Shown piece by piece: positions 58,320 to 64,000 of a DNA stretch of 64,000 bases; the stretch's first letter is position 1, and every line of letters begins with the position of its first letter. The position numbers were made by a program, and so were the translations under genes. Source of the DNA: Pyronema omphalodes (lineage: Eukaryota; Ascomycota; Pezizomycetes; Pezizales; Pyronemataceae); assembly GCA_024516155.1 (NCBI GenBank), contig JAJJXM010000002.1, positions 1,612,001 to 1,676,000 of the forward strand. The letters run 5' to 3'. The notes below the pieces were generated by a model. The model saw only the letters and a list, made by a program, of their open reading frames with translations, searched no databases and was not told where the DNA came from.

Positions 58320-58470
58320 TTATTTATTCATTTATTCATACACGCATCCAACCGTAAGGTTATGGCGGAATCTAGAAATTAAATACAATGTTAAGAACCT
58401 GGTGGTGATGCCAGGTCCCCACTGGGTAAGCCCCAGAGCTGTCAATGTGGGTGGGAGTGTAGTCTCCCAA
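58320..58470 (-). mobile_element. 5'-truncated LINE copy, about 150 bp
   Basis: The tail TTTATTTATTCATTTATT is followed by the conserved 3' end up to GGGAGTGTAGTCTC, then matching stops. It is the same family as the 51072 LINE and in the same orientation. TGTGAACCTGGG occurs right of it and also at 58110, where it begins the duplicated host block, so that word marks the host repeat and not a target duplication. Confidence 0.8.
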
Positions 58471-58720
58471 GTGTGAACCTGGGCACAGTCCTAACTATGC
58501 AGAGGCTTTTTCGATTGTTTCCCAAGTGCTTCGTCCTCGTGTAGACAAACACTTCGTTCCCAAGAACTAACAGACACTTCGTTCCCAAGAACTAATAGAG
58601 GTTGTTCCAAAGATAAGCTAGGAAGTAAATCAATCGATCACAGGCCGAATAAACTTAAGGGTCGTCTTCGGAGGTATTTGCTGGTGTAAATAGTGTATCG
58701 TCGCGTATATGATCAATGGA
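58471..58720. repeat. Second tandem copy of the host leader block
   Basis: GTGTGAACCTGGG, AGAGGCTTT and AATCGATCACAGGCC recur in the same order as in 58109-58270. Three copies of the last block exist (51008, 58208, 58619). An LTR-leader region of an unidentified retroelement is a reasonable guess. Confidence 0.6.
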
Positions 58721-59400
58721 TGATGATGGAGGAGACAGAGGGAAGACATAGGGTCTTTTATAGACTTTCGTCTACAAGTTCGCCCAGCCTTCCTTTGGGC
58801 ACCAACTGCCAAACTGAGCTTGGGAGATAAGACATGGGTCAAAGCTGTGACGCATCTGCTGAGGCTTGCATCATACTAAGCGCGCAATTAAATTAATTGC
58901 TCACTTGCATAATGCTCGCTCTGGTCAGATTAATCCTTGAAATAGCTCACCGTACTACCACACCTTCCAATGAGGTGCTGGGGTTATGAGTCACACTGGA
59001 GGGCAACTCCGTCTGACTGCATCATGCATGAACTCCTGTGATAATGACGCATGAGTCATTTATCATATGAGTCGCGCCATCATAGATCTCCCTAGAGAAT
59101 CTCGATTGCAAGTAGAGGTCACTGACATCATAAGGCATACCATGCCCTACCGGAGCGCACTGCCCCGTCACATTCCTGTGTGATGTCATATGTGCCCCAC
59201 CTGCGCGCACTTGCGCGCAGCCACACCCTGGTGTGGATGCAAACGCCGTATTGTTTCCAAGTTGGCAGCTCTAGGCCCAAGGACGCGTCATATCAGTTTC
59301 ATCAAACAGGTTTCCTGAGTGGGGTTCCCTGCTGGACGTTGTCTCATGCCAATGCACTGTTGACCCTTGTCCTGCATTCCACTCCTGTTTGCTGACTAGA
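58721..59400. other. No recognised gene
   Basis: Nothing coding is supported. Part of this stretch may belong to the 3' LTR of the gypsy element on the right, whose left end I could not fix. Confidence 0.4.
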
Positions 59401-59881
59401 CTCTGCCTTATCTCTCGCCCCACTGTTCACCCAACTAGTAACACCGGATGATATCCTTGCGCCGCATCTGCATCCTCTTGGAATCTCCTGTTCCTATGCA
59501 GCCCCTATCGTAGCCGTGTATTGCCGAACACTCCTCAGGTATAAGGAGGTGACCTTTCGTCGTCTTCTTCGTTCTCCATCAGCGTCGTTCGTAGTTGTCT
59601 CAAGGGTAAGTCGACACCCTTGAGGTAAGTGTTCCTTTCCCCTTCTCCGTCCTGAGTCCTCCCAAACTGACAGTGAATAATAGTTTCGACGCCTCGGGCC
59701 GGGATCCTCGTAAGGTCCTATCGGAAAGTCACGAATCACGTGACGTGGCTAGCCGGAGCTCCTCTGGGGGTTCCGGCCCGGGATACTAACTGAATTATTC
59801 ATTCTCCTGTCGAGTTTGCCATATTCTCCATAGCGTTATATATGATACCAATTCTATCTTCACACATTATAGGGTGTGACA
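59401..59881 (-). repeat. 3' LTR of the 60-64 kb gypsy element (left boundary not determined)
   Basis: On the minus strand, a polypurine tract (AGGGGGGAGGTGG, 59895-59882) is followed directly by TGTCACACCC at 59881, a typical LTR start. A TATA-like ATATATAAC lies at 59843-59835. The other LTR lies beyond the window, so the end of this one cannot be set by comparison; 59401 is only a placeholder. Confidence 0.5.
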
Positions 59882-60051
59882 CCACCTCCCCCCTGTTCAA
59901 GCTTCGTCCCGGAGCTCGTAGTTCATCATTCTGTGATCGCACCTCGCCACAGCCAAGTGATTAAGTGATCAATTATAGATGTAGTCCTCCAGCCCCTACA
60001 TCCTACTACCAACTCGACCTAATGAAAACCTCGTGGGAAAAACATTAAGCC

Positions 60052-60219
60052 TTAATCCTTGAGTCGGTAGTCCCTCGGAGAATCAGGATGCTTGAGATGG
60101 AATTCTCTTAGCTTTTCCTGACCTCCTACTGAAAAGTTGTCGAAGGGTTCCGCCGTCCAATCTTTCTTGTTGGGCCACCCAAGCCATTTAACGAGGTAAA
60201 GTACTCTGTTTCCTGATTT
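60052..60219 (-). pseudogene. Cut-off C-terminal half of the pol chromodomain
   Basis: Directly after the pol stop (TAA at 60222-60220) the same frame stays open for 55 codons and reads KSGNRVLYLVKWLGWP, then DWTAEPFDNF, a chromodomain core with the conserved Trp and aromatic residues. It ends with TAA at 60054-60052. Together with YDIDEIMSS before the stop it forms one chromodomain, so the stop is a secondary nonsense change or is read through. Confidence 0.8.
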
Positions 60220-63200
60220 TTAACTGCTCATGATTTCATCAATGTCGTACTCCTCGCTTCCCTCAACATCGTCTGCTTCCCTAAGAATTTCATTTGGGTC
60301 TGGTGGAGCTCTTGTACCGGTGTGGAAAGGCTCAAGTAGGGAAATATGAAAGACATTATGAATCTTCCATTTTCGTGGTAATGTGAGACGTAATGCTGTA
60401 GGGGATATGACTTTTTCGATTTGAAATGGACCATGAAGTTTGTGATCCAATTTATGTGATGGGCGTCTTGTTTTTATGTGTCGTCCATCGAGCATAACCA
60501 AGTCTCCAACTTGGTAAGTAGGTGCCTCCTTTCGTTGTAGGTCTGCATACTTTTTCATTCTTTCTTGTGCTTTCTGTAAGGATATCTTTGCTCCTTCGTG
60601 CACAGTATGCATCCAGTGGGCGTATGCTTTGCTGGCTGGATTTCGCACAGCAGTTGCAGTGGGGTGGCTGGCAATGGGGTTGTAACCGTACTTCGCATAG
60701 AAAGGTGAGAGTCCTGTAGCGGTGGTTACTGAGTTATTGTAGGCAAACTCTGCCATTGGCAACAAGTCAACCCAATCGTCCATCTCGTGATTGACCAAAG
60801 AGCGGAGGTAAGCTTCAATTGTCTGGTTGAGTCGTTCCGTCTGTCCGTCGGTTTGAGGGTGGAACGCTGTGGACATTCTAGGCTTGATAGCTAGTGTCCC
60901 AAGAAATGCTTTCCAGGTCGTACTTGTGAACCTGGAGTCCCTATCTGAAATAATGTCCGTAGGCAGCCCATGTAATTTCCAAATTTCCTTAGCAAAGATT
61001 CGGACAAGGTCTGCAGTTGTCTTGCCGTCTTTTTGTAATGGTATGAAGTGGGCCATTGTCGAAAACCGATCAACTACTACCCAGAGTTGATCACATCCAT
61101 TTGATTCCGGTAGGTCTGTAATGAAATCCATGGCGATTGATTGCCATGGGGCATAAGGTAATTCCAAAGGTTGAAGTAATCCGTACTTCAGGTGCCTTGC
61201 CTTTTTGTCTTTTTGACATTCCATGCAACTCCTAACATAATTAATTATTCCTTCCTGCATCCTCGGCCACCAGAAGTTTCTTCGGATTAATTCAATAGTC
61301 TTATCTTGTCCAAAGTGACCTGCAATTTTAGAGTCATGTTCGGATTCAAGAACTGTATTTATCAAATCCTTTGGTACCCATAGTTTTTCTTTTCGATAGA
61401 GAATGCCATCTTCTATCGTCAGTGGTTCCTTTATTTCCTTCGTTGCCTCCACGTAAATCTGATTGAGTTTTCCAGCTTCCTTAACCATCTTCAAAAATTC
61501 TGCTGACCATTTAACCAAGGGAATAGAGGAAAGTCGTGCTGAAGAAATAATGAAAGACGTTCCTTCTCCAGCACTGCTGATTGACGAAATTGATGCAAAA
61601 TGATTTTTATGTAGGATCGTCGTAATCGGCTGATCTTCACCTCCCCCCTTTTCAGGGCGGAACTCCGGACGCCTAGATAGAGCATCAGGTTTCCCATTCT
61701 TAACCCCAGGTCTGTAATAAATTTTGAAGTCAACGCCAGCAAGCTCTTGAGCCCATCTAGCTTGACGTCGATTGAGTACTTTTGTTGTTGTAAAATACTC
61801 AAGGTTTTGGTGGTCGCTGTAAACCTCCACAGTAAACATTGCTCCTTCAAGATATCTTCTCCATACTTTAAATGAGTCAACAATAGCTAATAGCTCTTTG
61901 TCGTGAATCTCATAATTAATTTCAGCAGGAGTGAACTTTCTTGAATGGAAAGCAATTGGATGCAACTTTCCATCATCCCCTTTCTGGGACAGAACTGCGC
62001 CTAAAGCAAAATCCGAAGCATCAGTCTCAACTATACAAACCTTTCTTGGATCAAAATGACGCAAGATTGGTGCCGTTGTAAATCGATTCTTCAGTTCGTC
62101 AAATGCTAATTCCATAGCAACAGTCCATTCCCATTTCTTTGGATCGCCTTTCGTTGATTCTGTTAGAGGACGACATATTCTTGAGAAGTCCTTAATGAAT
62201 CTCCGATAGAAGTTAGCGAATCCAAGAAAGCCTTGTACTTCCTTCAAGGACTTTGGGGGTTCCCATATAAGGACAGTTTCCACCTTGTCCTTGGCCATTT
62301 CAATCCCATTTTCACTGATAATATATCCCAGAAATTCCACTTTCCTTTGTCCCCAGACACATTTTTCCGGTGATATAACCAACCCATTTTCTTCCAACCT
62401 TTTTAATACTTCTTTTACCAACTCATCATGTTTTTCTTCCGTCTCCGCATAGATGAGTACATCATCAATATATGCAATAACTCCCTGATCCAACATATCC
62501 CTAGAGATATGATTCATCATATCTTGGAATGTGGCTGGAGCATTGCTCAACCCAAAAGGCATAACCAAAAATTCATATAATCCATAACGGCAGCTGAAAG
62601 CCGTTTTCCATTCATCTCCTTCTTTTATCCTTATTACATGGTATCCATTCTTCAGATCCATCTTCGTAAATACTTTAGCTCCTCTAACTCTGTCCTGTAA
62701 TTCTGACATGAGTGGGAGCGGGTATCGGTTGGCTATTGTTATTTTGTTTATGCCCCGATAGTCAACACATAACCTCAGACCTCTGCCATGAGCCTTTGGG
62801 ACGAAGAGAATTGGAGCTGCTGCTGGTGATTTAGAGGGTCGGATTTTCCCAGTACGCAGCATATCTTTCAACCATTCTCTGAGTGTCTCCAGCTCAACTT
62901 CGTTAAGAGCGTAGACAGGTCCCCAAGGAGGAGTCTCTCCTTCTTTCAGGTCAATTGCATGGTCATAGGGTTTGTGTTCAGGAAGCCTATCTGCTGCTTC
63001 CTTTGTCATGATATTAATCCAACCACGAAATTTCTCAGGGACTTGTTGAAGTGCCTCTGACAATTCTTCTGTGGTGGATAATGATGAGACATGGCCTAAA
63101 ACTAAGGCTTCTGGGTGGTCGAGTACATGTTTGTCGACCTGGAGGGAGAAGGCACTGGCTTGCGCCTTAGTGCACTTCTCTTTGCAACGTGAGGCGGTGA

Positions 63201-63786
63201 ATGAGATCTGGTCCTGATCTCCCCAGAGGTTGCAAGGCTGATGTTGAGCCATCCACCAATATGGGAGGATAGCATCGCAATCGCTATCTAGTGGAGCGAC
63301 TTCAAATGATTCTGCAGCAAAGTGGTTCTTATGCTGCAACATAAATGGAACCGTAAAGAATACTCCTCCTCCAGCAACTATTTCATTGTTGAAGTTGCGA
63401 ATTTGGAGGGGGGTGTCTCTTTTGACGGTTGGAACTTTGAATTTGTGGACAAAGGCTTTGTCCAGGAGGGCCGCAGTAGAGCCTGTATCTAGAAGGACTC
63501 TAACCGTACGTTGCTGATTCTTGGACCAGTTGAGAACCATATTAATTATTGGTCTCGGTCCATGGTGAGGAGGAGTTGGTGCGAATTCCCTAGTTCCTGG
63601 AATTGCCTCTCCGTTGTCTGATCGTCGACTCTTAGTCCTGGTCGACTCAAGGTTGTCTGTTGTTTTCCTTTTTGTTCCCGCACATTTCCCAATTAATGCG
63701 TCTGAATCCATTTCCTCCTCGGGTGACGCCTCCCTAGAGGACTTCAAAAATCTGATTCCATATTTTGGTCTTCCTCTAATTCCCAT
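60220..63786 (-). CDS. Ty3/gypsy pol polyprotein, 1188 residues, nearly intact
   Basis: One minus-strand frame without internal stops. Aspartic protease: VRVLLDTGSTAALL, with DTG at 100-102. RT: GLRLCVDYRGINKITIANRY and catalytic VIAYIDDVLIYAE. RNase H: CIVETDASDFALGAVLSQ and later VEVYSDHQNLEYF. Integrase: zinc finger ending CMECQKDKK, first Asp SIAMDFITDLP, second DIISDRDSRFT, and Glu in HPQTDGQTERLNQTIEAYLR. The C-terminal part has HKLHGPFQIEKVISPTALRL and ends within a chromodomain (YDIDEIMSS). All catalytic residues are present. Pol is in the -1 frame relative to gag and overlaps it by about 46 bases, so gag-pol frameshifting is expected; no G GGA AAA-type heptamer is present, but gag ends in T TTT TGA. 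The first ATG at 63786 may not be the true start. Confidence 0.93.
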   Translation of the reverse strand: MGIRGRPKYGIRFLKSSREASPEEEMDSDALIGKCAGTKRKTTDNLESTRTKSRRSDNGEAIPGTREFAPTPPHHGPRPIINMVLNWSKNQQRTVRVLLDTGSTAALLDKAFVHKFKVPTVKRDTPLQIRNFNNEIVAGGGVFFTVPFMLQHKNHFAAESFEVAPLDSDCDAILPYWWMAQHQPCNLWGDQDQISFTASRCKEKCTKAQASAFSLQVDKHVLDHPEALVLGHVSSLSTTEELSEALQQVPEKFRGWINIMTKEAADRLPEHKPYDHAIDLKEGETPPWGPVYALNEVELETLREWLKDMLRTGKIRPSKSPAAAPILFVPKAHGRGLRLCVDYRGINKITIANRYPLPLMSELQDRVRGAKVFTKMDLKNGYHVIRIKEGDEWKTAFSCRYGLYEFLVMPFGLSNAPATFQDMMNHISRDMLDQGVIAYIDDVLIYAETEEKHDELVKEVLKRLEENGLVISPEKCVWGQRKVEFLGYIISENGIEMAKDKVETVLIWEPPKSLKEVQGFLGFANFYRRFIKDFSRICRPLTESTKGDPKKWEWTVAMELAFDELKNRFTTAPILRHFDPRKVCIVETDASDFALGAVLSQKGDDGKLHPIAFHSRKFTPAEINYEIHDKELLAIVDSFKVWRRYLEGAMFTVEVYSDHQNLEYFTTTKVLNRRQARWAQELAGVDFKIYYRPGVKNGKPDALSRRPEFRPEKGGGEDQPITTILHKNHFASISSISSAGEGTSFIISSARLSSIPLVKWSAEFLKMVKEAGKLNQIYVEATKEIKEPLTIEDGILYRKEKLWVPKDLINTVLESEHDSKIAGHFGQDKTIELIRRNFWWPRMQEGIINYVRSCMECQKDKKARHLKYGLLQPLELPYAPWQSIAMDFITDLPESNGCDQLWVVVDRFSTMAHFIPLQKDGKTTADLVRIFAKEIWKLHGLPTDIISDRDSRFTSTTWKAFLGTLAIKPRMSTAFHPQTDGQTERLNQTIEAYLRSLVNHEMDDWVDLLPMAEFAYNNSVTTATGLSPFYAKYGYNPIASHPTATAVRNPASKAYAHWMHTVHEGAKISLQKAQERMKKYADLQRKEAPTYQVGDLVMLDGRHIKTRRPSHKLDHKLHGPFQIEKVISPTALRLTLPRKWKIHNVFHISLLEPFHTGTRAPPDPNEILREADDVEGSEEYDIDEIMSS

Positions 63787-64000
63787 ATTCTAGGCTGCGC
63801 ATCAGGCATGTCCATATCCTCATTATCCTGTCTTACTGCAGCAGTTTTAGCCTTCTTCTTTTCCTTAGGCTTTTCCTGTTCTTCATTTTCCTCATCATCC
63901 CGCTTCCTCTTCCCTGAAGAAGCTACCTTTCCATCCTTTGTCAACTCAGTTCCCCCAACTGTTTTCTTTGCGTAGCAGTCGTACATCTTATGCCCAGAAC
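63744..64000 (-). CDS. Ty3/gypsy gag, C-terminal part (continues off the right edge)
   Basis: Minus-strand frame open from the window edge to a TGA at 63746-63744. It begins in a zinc knuckle (SGHKMYDC) and continues YAKKTVGGTELTKDGK, then a basic/acidic Lys-Glu-rich tail ending DQNMESDF. Gag supplies the particle and binds RNA through the knuckle. The remnant at 38-40.7 kb carries the same C-terminal sequence in diverged form. The reading ends GAT TTT TGA inside the pol overlap. Confidence 0.88.
   Translation of the reverse strand, partial: SGHKMYDCYAKKTVGGTELTKDGKVASSGKRKRDDEENEEQEKPKEKKKAKTAAVRQDNEDMDMPDAQPRIWELEEDQNMESDF

Noticed and set aside
58110..58482. TGTGAACCTGGG as target duplication of the short LINE copy
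   Set aside because: The two copies are 360 bases apart and start a duplicated host block; the left one is not adjacent to the LINE tail at 58320.

Overview
The window looks like nuclear DNA of a filamentous ascomycete. Its three host genes carry short introns (51-108 nt) with GT...AG ends and, in several, CTAAC/CTGAC-type branch sites. Their products (an OMA1 peptidase, a RING-PH-VWA protein and a PH/RasGEF_N protein) have fungal relatives. Most of the rest is decayed transposable-element sequence: chromodomain Ty3/gypsy elements, APE-type LINEs with RNase H, a Harbinger, a MULE and an integrase-like DDE remnant. A repeat-rich Pezizomycete of the truffle kind would fit, but the sequence does not prove it.

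Region 1 (1 to about 18.6 kb) is the gene-bearing part. A PH/RasGEF_N gene on the minus strand runs off the left edge (1-1407). A 5.2 kb intergenic stretch leads to a six-exon RING-PH-VWA gene (6648-10423), whose domain order matches the yeast Ste5 mating-pathway scaffold. A five-exon gene for the mitochondrial protease OMA1 follows (13607-14919). I assembled the exons by keeping frame across splice sites; both spliced reading frames are exact multiples of three.

Region 2 (about 18.6-32.9 kb) is old debris: a plus-strand LINE with zinc-knuckle, RT and RNase H traces, a minus-strand integrase-type transposase relic, diverged tandem repeats, and a block mixing TTAGGG-like pieces with two copies of a GATA-site near-palindrome.

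Region 3 (32.9-42.2 kb) is nested elements. A MULE (33459-35751) sits inside a Harbinger transposase gene and is flanked by a near-perfect 10-bp target duplication. Next come an unrecognised broken gene, a gypsy remnant with a 602-bp tandem duplication inside gag, a LINE endonuclease fragment and a small rearranged LINE insertion.

Region 4 (42.2-64 kb) holds the better-preserved retroelements. A gypsy element with two LTRs (42214-49495) has three in-frame stops in pol, all TGA. A full-length minus-strand LINE (51072-57815) is bounded by a 13-bp duplication and lies inside another element's leader. A nearly intact minus-strand gypsy pol (60220-63786) loses most of its chromodomain to one stop codon; its gag runs off the right edge.

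The host genes show no operon-like or pathway linkage. The Ste5-like gene and the repeated, datable insertions are the most informative parts.
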